A stretch of 64,000 nt of DNA from Platynereis dumerilii (GCA_026936325.1 JAPTHN010000008.1:47471706-47535705), one strand, 5' to 3'. Shown: positions 23,509 to 37,746, counted from the first letter of the stretch. Translations and numbers: made by a program. Notes: a model not told the origin generated them from the sequence alone.

Positions 23509-24232
23509 ATATATAGACCTAGGCCAGTAGTAGGCCTAAGTTGTCAAGTATAACATTTGTGTGATAATGTATCAATTGCAACATCTCTAATATTGAGATT
23601 AATTTTAACTTCAGCATGTTCAGAAGATTTAGAGTAGACAATCATGCAGTGTATTCTCGTCAGAATTCGACAGTGTTGACAAAGACGACATTAAAACAAT
23701 GTTGACACCGCACCTCTTGAAGTCATACATGAATAAGGAGATAAGGAATCTCCACTTAAGTCTGAAATAGTTTCAAGTAACAAAATAGTTTTGGATAGAC
23801 TGTACAAACAATTAAAACTATTTCCAAACAAGTCTTCAATCATAGTGCACAATTCAAAAATTTTTCATTTTCTCATGCAATCACAATTTCAATCTGAAAA
23901 TACAATCTCCAGCTCTACAAATGTAGGCCTACAAACACTGAGAGATTCAGAGAGGGGTGAAATTGCTTGAAAACTAATGAAAATCAAGTAAGCACAACAG
24001 ATTGGCAAGCCACAGAGACAGGCACCTGATTAACAAGTTAATAGATGTGTCTGAATAACCCCCCAGGGGTTTTATAACACCAGGGTAATTAGTGATATGC
24101 CACCTGTAGCAGGGTGACGCATCATTTCACCTGTATGGAGCATTATTGAGAGGGGTAAATGTGAAAACAAACATCTATTGTTATTTTTCACACCTGTTAG
24201 TGAAAAGTTTGCAGGAAATGAGTATTGTGATT

Positions 24233-24718
24233 CTCAAGGCACATACAAGTGAAACGCATGATATTGTGCCATTGCATCAATGTCAAACATCCTTAATCAA
24301 AATGCTTCTGGAACGACGAATTCTCATCCGATGAGAGGAAAACATTTTGGGTTATAAAGGCCGATATGTGAGGCATGCGGGATAAAAATAGCAGCCAATT
24401 TTCTTTGCTGTAGTTGGAGTTAGGTATGGGTCAAAGTCTTTGATAAGTAAGTGAAACGCAGGCCCAATGTTAAAAGATAGGGAAGGGTGGTTCACTTACT
24501 TATCAAAGACTTTGACCCATACCTTACTCCGACTACAGCGAAGAAAATGGGCTGCTATTTTTATCCCACTTGCCTCACACATCGGCCTTTATGACCCACT
24601 TTGTTTCCCTTTCATCCGATGAAAATTCATGCCTCCACAAGCAGTTAGGCTGCAAGGATGTTTAGCATTGATGCAATGGCACAATGTCATGCGTTTCACA
24701 TACTTACAGGCGGCACTG
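24233..24718. mobile_element. Foldback hAT-like MITE inserted in unit 1
   Basis: Inverted arms meet near 24470. Both contain CAAAGTCTTTGATAAGTAAG (one arm as its complement), CATCCGATGA and GCATTGATGCAATGG-type segments. The right terminus is ACTTACAGGCGGCACTG, the complement of CAGTGCC termini such as the one at 58955. The left terminus lacks the outer CAGTGCC, so it is damaged. Unit 2 lacks this element at the matching place, where the sequence diverges after TCTCAAGGCA. CAGTG-type ends suggest hAT. Related copies are at 19198-19420 and 58955-59335. Confidence 0.8.
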
Positions 24719-24852
24719 TAGATCTCCTACCCCAGGCCAATTGACGAGGTTTGAACAAAAATTTCAAATTTCGACTCATCACTCTAAAGAAATTTTGCCA
24801 CTGAGCTCAAGCCCAGTTCTTGCAAGATTTCTTGAGCAGATATGACCCTCCT

Positions 24853-24900
24853 CAGTGGCGGATCCAGACAGAGTAGTCTAGGGGGGCTAGGGCATTGTTT
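24853..24900 (+). mobile_element. hAT-type terminus CAGTGGCGGATCCAG (also at 31181 in unit 2)
   Basis: The sequence CAGTGGCGGATCCAGACAGA is a classic-looking hAT 5' end. The same place in unit 2 (31181) reads CAGTGGCAGATCCAGACAGG. No matching right terminus is found in either unit, so only one end of an older element may survive. Confidence 0.45.
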
Positions 24901-25051
24901 TGGGATTGGCTTCCCCCGCTTGGGTGTCGTTTCGACATTCGCGGGCCCATGTTTACCATATTTTCTTCAAAATGTACTTTCATCTCAGTGTTCTAGAGGC
25001 CAAAGCTCCTGTCCCCGTTTCCCTTCCTTAGTATATCCATGGATATAAGTA

Positions 25052-25200
25052 AAGTTGGCAGTCTGGGGAAAGTTGGCAATCTGGGGGAAAATTTGCCAAA
25101 GAAACCTGTGTCAGTGAGCAAAGCAGGCATTTCATCCAGTAAACTTGTGGGGTAAAATAGCCAGCCAACTTTCCCCCGGATTGCCAACTTTAGCCCGTTT
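25052..25200. mobile_element. 149-bp palindromic MITE with TA duplication, absent from unit 2
   Basis: Unit 2 reads ATAAGTACTCATAA uninterrupted. Unit 1 reads ATAAGTA, the insert, then TACTCATAA, so TA (25050-25051 and 25201-25202) is duplicated. Both ends carry AAAGTTGGC, about ten bases, GGGGAAAGTTGGC in inverted orientation. It is non-autonomous, and TA suggests Tc1/mariner-like chemistry. Confidence 0.85.
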
Positions 25201-25484
25201 TACTCATAAAAGCTTCATGAAGCCCGGAGAAGCATTTCTAAAGGCTGTACTAATGAATTTACAACACCTACTATGTTATTCGAAACATAGTTTGAAAAAT
25301 CAGACATAGTAAATGGTTGGAAGTAGGACTAGATTCTTGCAGAGTACTGTAGGTTAAAGATACACTTTAGAAGGCTATTTCCTGTTTTAACCAGCGAAAC
25401 TGATCATTTAGGTTGATATTGGAGTGTAAGTGGTAAAAATCTCACCGAAAAACCTGACATGTTCGGATGAAGACAAATTCTCCC

Positions 25485-25612
25485 AGCCTGTGAAGTTGTG
25501 AGTGTTATTGTCATTTGCATGTCACGTGACAATAACACTAGAATAACTCCTCCAGAGCAGGAGAGCTCTTCCGGCTAGCCTCGTTCTGGTCATGTGATCA
25601 GCACGTGCCAAG
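25485..25612. promoter_or_regulatory. Block identical in both units, with octamer and E-box in a hairpin
   Basis: GTGTTATTGTCA and TGACAATAACAC are perfect 12-bp inverted arms. The loop holds the octamer ATTTGCAT and an E-box, TCACGTGA, overlaps the right arm. Farther on are GTCATGTGATCAGCACGTGC elements. Its counterpart is at 32850-32977. The near-absence of changes contrasts with neighbouring sequence and could mean constraint, recent conversion or chance. Confidence 0.35.
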
Positions 25613-26681
25613 AAAATTCAAAGAAAAAGGAAATCTGAAAAGAAAATCTTGAAAAGAAAAAAATATTTCAAATTCCTTTCATTTCTTTTATCAATCGTTT
25701 CATTGCATCCTGTAAAACATAAGAAAATGATCTTAAAATGCTTTTTAAAAAGATTTCTTAAGAAAATGAAAAGCATTAGATATGAATTTATTGTGTTAAG
25801 TTCTTCCATGGTCCCAAGGCATAGAAACGACAATTTAATCAAATGGAATCAAATAGGTAAATGAGATATTTTCTGTAAGCACTTCTAATAAGGTTATTTC
25901 TATCATCACTTGGTTTAAGTTTGAGCATGCAGCATCACTTTCAGTTCCTACCGAATCTTGAGTTACTTCAGCCTGCTCAGGTATAGTGAACATCACATTT
26001 TGAAAGCAGAGAAAGTAAAGGAAATGTCCTTCTGAATCCTAAGTTGTGTTTATTTGAAAATTGAAATAAATGCTTGGCTCCCTAGATATCTATCCAGACA
26101 TTGTATGTAGGCTTATGCCTGTAACAAATTTGACCTTACATATATATATATAAGATTGAAATAGCTATACATGCATCCTAATTTCAGAATTATGACAAAA
26201 GCTATGCCAATCCAGTCCACTGTCACTGTGGTGGAACAAATGCCCTGCTGAAAGTTGAAACTGACACACTAAAGCCTCTATTTTATTGTCACATGGTACA
26301 TTTGATTTAGAATACCATTAGTATTAATACCAGAAACAGAGGCCCAGTCTGCGTGAACACAACGGCTTCCAACACTTTGACTTGAATATGGTGAAAATTA
26401 GAGATTCAGTGCGCTTGCACATGCTGAAGGCAGAGTATTTCAGACCAAAAAGTGACGTGCAGACTGCTATTCTGTTATCCTAATATTTTAGTATGATTTC
26501 CTGTGGTATCCAGTGCAACAAATATGGTATCTTACTCGGTGGCCATGGCTTAATGAAGGGGTGGTAAAACAATAAACACATGTTTCATTGTGGGACAATT
26601 GGGTCAAAATAGGAAGAAATCAAGTTATAAAAGGCAGTCGCAATGCCTTTGATTGGCCTTCTGGAGTGGCAGTAAAACTTT

Positions 26682-27045
26682 ATGTCATTGGCAAGGCCAT
26701 TTTTGAGTGATGTGGTTCTTTTATTTCTTGCAAATTCACAACATCAGATGTACTTGATTGAGTGTTATCAAAGCTACCAAATCAACTGTTGTTGCACATA
26801 ACGAAGAAGAAACGAGAAAACAGAAGAAGAAGAAAATGCAAGAGGAGCAGGAGGATGAGGTTGAAGAGGAGGAAGAGGGAGAAAAGAGGAAGACTTATGA
26901 TGGTGGTGATTCAAATTCAACTTAATATGAACTGTGCCAACAACAGCAATCATTTGGTGACTCAAGCACATTTTCGATAACAATTTTTTGCATTTGGACT
27001 GGAAATCTTCTAAAACCAATTTTCAAGAACTTGTCAGACACTTAA
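26682..27045 (+). pseudogene. Broken counterpart of the 122-codon frame at 33999-34367
   Basis: The start, the acidic Lys/Arg/Glu segment and the end (FCIWTGNLLKPIFKNLSDT) align with unit 2. Here a net 5-bp difference near 26755-26765 shifts the frame, and a TAA replaces TTA in the SNSTLYEL segment near 26924. Either unit 1 lost the frame or the unit 2 frame is open by chance. No known family is recognised. Confidence 0.3.
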
Positions 27046-27367
27046 GAGCACTTGCTCAGAATAGTCTCTGGAGTATTTTTTACAGGAAATGGAATCGAAA
27101 ATACCAGTCTGTATTTATCTAGAAGTTGTCTGCAATTGGATCAACAAAAATACCATGTCAATTTGGACTACCAAGTGTCAAGTATGGTAATATGGTGTGC
27201 TGCATGCCGAGGGGAAGCAATATATTTGAACCATTTCAAAGTTCCAGAAAAGTTCTGAAGTGACAAGCGCGTTCTGAAACTGTTTTAGACAGTTTTCAAT
27301 ACATATATCATGAGTTGCAAGCATGCAGACAGACAGAGAGATAGTCTGAGCTATATAGCTAGACATT

Positions 27368-27473
<106 letters not shown>

Positions 27474-27845
27474 TGTAGTTTAGTATACTGCAAGACAAAT
27501 AAATAAGTAGACATGTTGGACACATATAGATTAGCAAATCATATTAGTAAAATCGTATAACAGTATATATCACAAAGTCATGAACAAATTACACAGATCT
27601 CCATATATATACATTGTATTAACACAAGTTTATCTCCGTAGTCAAAGACTGTAATTCCTCAGAAGAAATCCTTGGACATCTGGAAACCAGACTCAATAAA
27701 AGTTGATGAGGAAGAAGACCTTCAAAAACTAGTGGTGTGGATATCATGACTGGGGCCAGTAAAGAAGAAACAGAAGTTTGATAGAAATTTAGGAGCTTGA
27801 ACTAAGGCCTCTTTGGCAATTTGATCAAGTTAGAAATTATGCTGA

Positions 27846-27929
27846 ACGGATAGATGTTTGGGGATTTATGTCCTGTATTTATGCACTAAGGAGACTAATT
27901 AGGACAGGAGGGAGACACACCAATGAGGT
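27846..27929 (-). mobile_element. SINE-A 3' fragment, unit 1
   Basis: It matches the 3' part of SINE-A (compare 53609-53695): TATGTCCTGTATTTATGCAC and CTAATTAGGACAGGAGG. The head is missing. The same fragment is in unit 2 (37661-37746), so it predates the duplication. Confidence 0.75.
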
Positions 27930-28059
27930 CATTAAAAAGTTATTTATTTTTTTGCTAGTGCACAATAAAAAATATTTATAACAAAGAGAGCCTAGGGAGG
28001 AGAGTAGGTCAAAGTGAAATATATAATCTTCGTCATGCATCATCATACTTTCTAGAAAT

Positions 28060-28240
28060 CGTTTTTTAAGTTATGGAACTGGGTGTATATAGTTTTCAAG
28101 TTATGGAACTGGGTATATATAGTTTTCAAGTTAAAACTTGGTGCATATGTACAGTGAAGTTATAGAACTGAGTGTGTATATAGTTTGCAGTTATAGAACT
28201 GGGTGTGTATAGTTTTCAGTTACGGAACATGGTGTATTGC
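28060..28240 (+). repeat. ~30-bp minisatellite, unit 1 (about 6 copies)
   Basis: Units resemble CAAGTTATGGAACTGGGTAT followed by ATATAGTTTT. The unit 2 counterpart (37848-38170) is nearly twice as long, so copy number changed after duplication. Confidence 0.85.
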
Positions 28241-29290
28241 TCTCAAGGAATCAAGGCTATCAGAATCAGGCCATCCCTTCCCTTATATACACAGTGTCAT
28301 CCCAAGATTGGAGGGTGAGAAAGGTACTAGATTTAGATGAGTATTTATAAGCTATGTGAGTGCTGGCTCATTGTTTGAAGAGTGAGTCAGCACCATTGCC
28401 AACTAAAGCTCTCCCCTCTCTTCCCCTTCCATCCCTTCTCCCTCCCCTTGCTATCAGGGAACCTGCATGATTTTGCTTCACCAAGGTGGCCCAGTAGCCC
28501 TGCATGTATGCACAGAAAGGGACTACAGTACAGCTCCAAGGAAACAGGGCTCACTTCTCTGAGTGTCTGAGGTTGACATAAATAATTAATCGATTTTCAT
28601 ACCGGTTATATTTAAAGAGTATATATATTTGGGAATACATGTAGTAATGAAGCATGAAATATATCATTTAACCAATGTGCTTGTCCTTAAAAAGTTTTAT
28701 CTAATAAAGATCAAACATGGACTGTGTAATTTGTGTTTGTTGGTCAAATTCAATATTTTTCGGACTTATAAGATCTTTATAGGCTAGTTGTCTATACGAC
28801 AACTACAGTAATTCGCGGAAAAATGTAAGCATTTTGCATATAAATATGATGTTGATCATTCAATATCAGGAAAGAATAATGCCTCAAACCATGCAGTCCA
28901 ACTGATATGACCTAGCACTACTCTGATACAGGCCTATAAATGTCTTCTTTCATTTGATTTTTCAATAATACTTTCATGGGGTTCCTAACAGGGAGGGTCT
29001 CCGACCAACACCTATTGGTTATAGCAGTTTATATGATGAGCTGCACTGTATAGGGGCAGACATGCAGGCAGGCTGCGGGATTGGGAGGCACGATATTAGA
29101 AAAGTAATTAAATCTATTCAGCACCTCGCTTAGGCAAATGCCGTGTAATTTCTCTGACCAAACATGAGATCTTGTGGACCAAACACTTGTCCAAGGCAAT
29201 ATAGAAATTGCCCTTCCTCTTCAAAAGCAATGGCTTCATGATAGGGAGAAAAATGGCAGGAAAACGAACTCACTGAGGAAATAAGGAAAA
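28241..29290. other. Non-coding part of unit 1
   Basis: Present in unit 2 at 38185-38720 and 40020-40572. No gene recognised. A C/T-rich run lies at 28410-28450. Confidence 0.5.
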
Positions 29291-29293
29291 CAG

Positions 29294-30110
29294 CACATCA
29301 GAGGAGAAATGGAGAGGAGAAATGGAGAGGAGAAATGGAGAGGAGAAATGGAGAGGAGAAATGGAGAGGAGAAATGGAGAGGAGAAATGTAGAACGGGAG
29401 AAAGGGGTGAGAAATGGAGAGGAGAAATGGAAAGGAGAAAGGGAGATGAGAAATGGAGGAGAGAAAGGGAGATAAGAAAGGGAGAGGAGAAAAGCAGATA
29501 AGAAAGAGAGAGAAGAGAGGGAGAAGAGAGAGGGAGAGGAAAAATGAAGAGGAGGAAGGGAGAGGAGGGATGGAGAAGAGGAAAGGAAAGGAGAAATGGA
29601 GAGAAGAAAGGGAGAGGATAAATGGAGAAGAGAAATGAGAAATGCAGAAATGGAGAGGGGAAATGGAGGGGAGAATGAAAAGGAGAAATGGAGAGGAAAA
29701 AACAGAGGGGATAAATGGAGAGGAGAAATGGAGAGGAGAAATGGAGAGGAGAAAGGGAGAGGAGAAATGGAGAGGAGAATTGGGGAGAAATCGAGGAGAA
29801 AGGGGAGGAGAAATGAAGAGGAGAAATGGAGAGGCAGAATGGAGAGGAGAAATGGAGATGAGAAAGGGAGAGGATAAATGGAGAGGAGAAAAGGAGAGGA
29901 GAAGGGAGAGGAGAAATGGAGAGGAGAAAAGAAATATCCAGGAGAAATGGAGAGAGGAATGAAGTGGAGAAATGGAGAAGAAACATGGATAGGAGAAAGG
30001 GAGAGGAGGAATGCAGAGGAGAAATGGAAGGAGAAATGGGAGATGGAGAGGAGAAGCATGGAGGAGAAATTGAGAGAAGAAGTGGAGAGGAAAAGGGATA
30101 GGAGACAAGA
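29294..30110 (+). repeat. 13-bp purine minisatellite, about 800 bp, unit 1
   Basis: Regular 13-bp units GAGAGGAGAAATG at 29300-29395 become variant-rich to 30110. The plus strand is almost pure purine with T only in the AAATG steps. Reading frames of up to 334 codons on both strands are by-products of this repeat. The unit 2 homologue spans only about 290 bp (40573-40860). Confidence 0.95.
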
Positions 30111-30243
30111 TGAAAAAATCAAGGATACAAGAACGCAAAAACTGAAGAGGAGGAAAATTGGAGCAATATATATGTATGTGGAGAAAGAGGAAACTGGGAG
30201 AAATTGGGAAATTAAGAGAAAGCCGAAAGGACGATGACAAATT

Positions 30244-30614
30244 GAACTAGAACTGGCGCTCGGAGAGCACATAGCTTCGCTGTCCATTTAACATTAAACT
30301 TTGACTAAGTACTGGAAGATACTACGGATGTTTAATGGGCGTTTTTGCAGAGAAAATGTAGAAATAGACACCCTCTTGGCTGCAAGTACTGCAGCAAAAA
30401 ATGACAGTGCATGCTGCGCTGTAGAGGCATTTTTCGGATTTCTTTAACTGTGGGCCCAAAAAAGCTCCAATTGTCACCAAAATTTAATCAGGTCTCGTGG
30501 AGTACAAATGAACACATCATGCCAAAGGATATCTAAATCCACCCAGTAGTTTTTGCAGGAGGCAACTCACATACACACTAACGCACATGCTGAAGTGCCA
30601 GGAACCACAATAGC
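30244..30614. other. Spacer between the two duplicated units
   Basis: About 370 bp without counterpart inside either unit. It has no coding signal. Contents include TCCACCCAGTAGTTTTTGCA and CACATACACACTAACGCACA near 30540-30590. It marks the breakpoint or assembly join. Confidence 0.55.
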
Positions 30615-30936
30615 AAACACTGAAAGATTCAGAGAGGGGTGAAATTGCTTGAAAACTAATGAAAATCAAGTAAGCACAACAGATTGGCAAGCCACAGAGA
30701 CAGGCACCTGATTAACAAGTTAATAGATGTGTCTGAATAACCCCCCAGGGGTTTTATAACACCGGGGTAATTAGTGATATGCCACCTGTAGCAGGGTGAC
30801 GCATCATTTCACCTGTATGGAGCATTATTGAGGGGGGTAAATGTGAAAACAAACATTATAAAAATTGTTGTTTTTCACACCTGTTAGTGAAAAGTTTGCA
30901 GGAAATGAGTTTGTGATTCTCAAGGCATATGCTAGG

Positions 30937-31048
30937 CATAGGGCTTTTTGCACCCATTATAGCTGTGTAAATATCATATAGGCCTAATTTGATATAGATT
31001 ATAACGTGATGTAAACAATCACAAACGTCTGGTGCAAAAACCCCTGTG
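30937..31048. mobile_element. Small 112-bp MITE, unit 2
   Basis: Left end CATAGGGCTTTTTGCACC and right end GGTGCAAAAACCCCTGTG are inverted with two mismatches. Flanking octamers ATGCTAGG (30929-30936) and ATACTAAG (31049-31056) agree at six of eight positions, a possible old hAT duplication. The matching place in unit 1 is disrupted by another MITE. Confidence 0.5.
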
Positions 31049-31491
31049 ATACTAAGTAGGCCTGGATCTGACATGGTTTAAACAAAAATATTTAAATTTC
31101 GATCCGTCACTCCAAGGACATTTTGTCAATGAGCTCCCGCCCAGTTCTTGCAAGAGTTTTTGAGCAGACTTGACCCTCCTCAGTGGCAGATCCAGACAGG
31201 GTAGTCTAGGGGGCCAGGGCGTCATTTTGGGATTCGCTTTCCCGCTCGTTTCGGCATTCGCAGGCTCGTGTTTACAATGTTTTCCTCAAAATTTAATTTT
31301 CATCTCATTGGTCCAGGGACCACTACTCTTCTCCCCGATTCCCTTCCTTAGTTGGCCTATATGCATGGATATAAGTACTCATAAAAGGTTCATGAAGTCC
31401 GCGGAGAAGCATTCCTAAAGGATGAAATTACAACACCACTGTTACCAGAAACATAGCTTTCAAAAATCGAACATAGTAAATGTGGTGGCAG

Positions 31492-31856
31492 CAGTGCACG
31501 CGAAAGCGCCTTGGCTTTGGTCAGACATTTAGTCAGACCGAGATAAAGTTTGGGTCAGACAATTTTACGTTTTGTCAGACAATAATAAATTTAATCAATA
31601 ATTTTCCAAATACATGGTTGAAAGGCATTTAAATTGAATAATATGTAAATGGCACAGCCAAGAAATTCGCGCAGCTCTTAAAAAGTTTTTTTAGCACTTA
31701 TATGGTTTTATCATAACTTTCATTAAATTTATTTCATATTCAGAAGGCAGTTATGTTACTGTTTCAAAAAATTGAAAGATGGATATATAGAAAAATAGAG
31801 AGAAATTTAGACTAGAAACTATTAGAAAGATAAAATAGATCAAAAATACAATATAC

Positions 31857-31926
<70 letters not shown>

Positions 31927-32678
31927 GATAGCAAATAAATAGGATTAAGAATAAATTGAATTGATAGTTAATCAGCTAAATAGTAAAAACTTACTAAAAA
32001 GGAAGACAACACTGAAAGCTACCAAATTTAAGTCTATGCTAGATTGTTGATTACATAATAGTGATAACAAAAACAATAACATGATCTGCATGTAGATTAA
32101 TTGCTCACTGTTACATAATCATCAGTTAACAAAGATTATGTAACCTTAATTGTGTTATGTTTTCTTGTTGTCTGTTTTGAAATGAAATGAATCACATGTT
32201 AATAGTTTAATTTAGCTTGTCAAAGCTTATAATTTAACTATTCCATAAAACTAATAGATACAGGGAATATGAATGGAGAAAATTGAAATTTTAAGACACT
32301 TTTGAATATGAATATGTCATGTTTTGTTAAATTCGAAACTAAATCATTGATAAGAAGCTGGTCCCACTTGACCTAATTTCCTGCTGTCGACCATTGATGT
32401 TGAGGCCATCACTGCACAGATTTTTGAAACCTTTCTTATGCTAAGTTTCGCTTCGCGAATATTACCAAATTTTACAACTTTTAAAATATAAAAAGAAGGT
32501 TCTGTCAGTGTGACACTCAAGTTTCTTGACGCCTTACAAATACATTAGCACTTAATTTGTCTATTTCCTGTTGGAATTTTCTGCCAGTAAATTTGTCTGA
32601 CCTGAACTTGAGGCTGGTCAGACATTCGCAAAAATTGCCAGTAATGTCTGACGTTTCTGACCATTATCGCGTGCACTA
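31492..32678. mobile_element. Non-autonomous hAT element, 1187 bp, perfect 8-bp TSD
   Basis: Left terminus CAGTGCACGCGA and right terminus TCGCGTGCACTA are inverted copies with one mismatch. GGTGGCAG is repeated exactly on both sides (31484-31491 and 32679-32686). Unit 1 has no such insert (near 25318). The motif GTCAGAC occurs about four times in the first 100 bp and again in both orientations in the last 100 bp, matching the clustered sub-terminal sites typical of hAT transposase binding. The interior is AT-rich with a GATA array (31856-31926) and no transposase, so movement would need a partner enzyme. Confidence 0.92.
31856..31926 (+). repeat. (GATA)n microsatellite inside the hAT element
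   Basis: About 17 perfect GATA units, internal to the element at 31492-32678. Confidence 0.96.
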
Positions 32679-33998
32679 GGTGGCAGTACAAGATTCTTGC
32701 ACAGTATTGAATGTTGAATATACACTTTATTATTTCCTGTTTTAACCCGCGGTACCGAGCATTTAGGTTCATATTGGAGTCTAAGCAAAAAATTAATATC
32801 ACCAAAAAACCTGACATGTTCGGATGAAGACAAATTCATCCAGCCTGTGAAGTTGTGAGTGTTATTGTCATTTGCATGTCACGTGACAATAACACTAGAA
32901 TAACTCCTCCAGAGCAGGAGAGCTCTTCCGGCTAGCCTCGTTCTGGTCATGTGATCAGCACGTGCCAAGAAAATTCAAAGAAAAAGGAAATCTTAAAAAG
33001 AAAATCTTGAAAAGAAAAAAATAATTCAAATTCCTTTCATTTCTTTTATCAATCGTTTCATTGCATCCTGTAAAACATAAGAAAATGATCTTAAAATGCT
33101 TTTCAATAAGATTTCTTAAGAAAATGAAAAGCATTAGATATGAATTTATTGTGTTAAGTTCTTCCCTGCTCCCCAGGCATAGAAAGGACAATTTAATCAA
33201 ATGGAATCAAAGAGTTAAATGTGATATTTTCTGTAAGCACTTCTAATAAGGTTATTTCTATCATCACTTGGTTTAAGTTTGAGCATGCAGCATCACTTTC
33301 ATTTTCTACCGAATCTTGAGTTACTTCAGCCTGCTCAGGTATAGTGAACATCACATTTTGAAAGCAGTGAAAGTAAAGGAAATGTCCTTCTGAATCCTAA
33401 GTTGTGTTTATTTGAAAATTGAAAATGCCTGTAACAAATTTGACCTTACATATAATTATATATATAATATAAGATTGAAATAGCTATACATGCATCCTAA
33501 TTTCAGAATTATGACAAAAGCTATGCCAATCCAGTCCACTGTCACTGTGGTGGAACAAATGCCCTGCTGAAAGTTGAAACTGACACACTAAAGCCTCTAT
33601 TGTATTGTCACATGGTACATTTGATCTAGAATACCATTAGTATTAATACCAGAAACAGAGGCCCAGTCTGCGTAAACACAACGGCTTCCAACACTTCGAC
33701 TTGGATATGGTGAAAATTAGAGATTCAGTGCGTCGACACATGCTGAAGGCAGAGTATTTCAGACCAAAAAGTGACGTGCAGACTGCTATTCTGTTATCCT
33801 AATATTTTAGTATGATTTCCTGTAGTATCCAGTGCAACAAATATGGTATCTTACTCGGCGCCATGGCTTAATAAGGGGTGGTAAATTAATAAACACATGT
33901 TTCATTGTGGGAAAATTGGGTCAAAATAGGAAGAAAACAAGTTATAAAAGGCAGTCGCAATGCCTTTGATTGGCCTTCTGGAGTGGCCGTAAAACTTT

Positions 33999-34367
33999 AT
34001 GTCAGTGGCAAGGCCATTTTTTAGTGATGTGGTTCTCTTATTTCTTTCAAATTCACAACATCAGATGTACTCGAGTCAGTTGAGTGCTATCAAATCTACC
34101 AAATCAACTGTTGTTGCACACAACGAGGAAGAAACGAGAAAACAGAAAAAAAGGAAAATGCAAGAAAATAAACAAGAAGAGGGGGAAGAGGTGGAAGAGG
34201 GAGAAAAGAGGAAGAGTTATGATGGTGATGATTCAAATTCAACTTTATATGAACTGCGCCAACAACAGCAATCATTTGGTGACTCAAGCACTTTTTCAAT
34301 AACAATTTTTTGCATTTGGACTGGAAATCTTCTAAAACCAATTTTCAAGAACTTGTCAGACACTTAA
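33999..34367 (+). CDS. Unrecognised 122-codon open frame, unit 2
   Basis: The frame opens with ATG at 33999 and ends TAA at 34365-34367. The first 40 residues are mixed. A central segment is strongly charged (NEEETRKQKKRKMQENKQEE then EGEEVEEGEKRKSYDGDD), followed by Gln-rich LRQQQQSFGDSS and a hydrophobic end (FSITIFCIWTGNLLKPIF). No domain is recognised. The charged part resembles a nuclear-localisation-type or disordered segment but may simply reflect a purine-rich stretch. The unit 1 copy (26682-27045) is broken by a shift and a stop, which argues against strong constraint. A CCAAT-type box (GATTGGCC) sits 30 bp upstream in both copies. I consider a real gene unlikely. Confidence 0.18.
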   Translation: MSVARPFFSDVVLLFLSNSQHQMYSSQLSAIKSTKSTVVAHNEEETRKQKKRKMQENKQEEGEEVEEGEKRKSYDGDDSNSTLYELRQQQQSFGDSSTFSITIFCIWTGNLLKPIFKNLSDT

Positions 34368-34701
34368 GAGCACTTGCTCAGAATAGTCTCTGGAGTATTT
34401 TTTACGGGAAATGGAATCGAAAATACCAGTCTGTATTTATCTAGAAGTTGCCTGCAATTGGATCAACAAAAATACCATGTCAATTTCAATTTGGACTACC
34501 AAGTGTCAAGTATGGTAATATGGTGGGTTGTATGCCGAGGGAAAGCAATATATTTGAAGCATTTCAAAGTTCCAGCTAACTTCCAGCAAAGTTCCGAGGT
34601 GACAAGTGCATTCTGAAACTGTTTTAGAAAGTTTTCAGTACATATATCATGAGTTGCAACCAGACAGACAGACAGATTGTTGAGCTATATAGGTAGACCT
34701 T

Positions 34702-34703
<2 letters not shown>

Positions 34704-34792
<89 letters not shown>
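34704..34792 (+). repeat. (GATA)n array, left part, unit 2
   Basis: About 22 perfect GATA units ending at the left terminus of the element at 34793. Confidence 0.96.
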
Positions 34793-37288
<2,496 letters not shown>

Positions 37289-37660
37289 TATGTAGTTTAG
37301 TACTGCAAGACAAATAAATAAGTAGACATGTTGGACACATATAGATTAGCAAATCATAATTATTAGTAAAATCGTATAACAGTATATCACAAAGTCATGA
37401 ACAAATTACACAGATCTTCATATATATACATCGTATTAACACAAGTTTATCTCCGTAGTCAAAGACTGTAATTCCTCAGAAGAAATCCTTGGACATCTGG
37501 AAACCAGACTCAATAAAACTTGATGAGGAAGAAGACCTTCAAAAACTAGTGGTGTGGATATCATGACTGGGGCCAGTAAAGAAGAAAAACAGAAGTTTGA
37601 TAGAAATTTAGGAGCTTGAACTAAGGCCTCTTTGGCAATTTGATCAAGTTAGAAATTATG

Positions 37661-37746
37661 CTGAACGGATAGATGTTTGGGGATTTATGTCCTGTATTTA
37701 TGCACTAAGGAGACTAATTAGGACGGGAGGATGACACACCAATGAT
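37661..37746 (-). mobile_element. SINE-A 3' fragment, unit 2
   Basis: Near-identical to 27846-27929, with a right edge altered near 37742. Confidence 0.72.

Noticed and set aside
28060-28240. CRISPR-like regular repeats at 28060-28240, 37848-38170 and 23353-23508
   Set aside because: Units are directly adjacent without unique spacers, and the DNA is eukaryotic; these are minisatellites.
29236-30240. Long minus-strand reading frames of up to 334 codons rich in Ser/Phe/Leu/Pro
   Set aside because: They translate the 13-bp purine minisatellite; overlapping frames on both strands are equally open and have no start context or domain.
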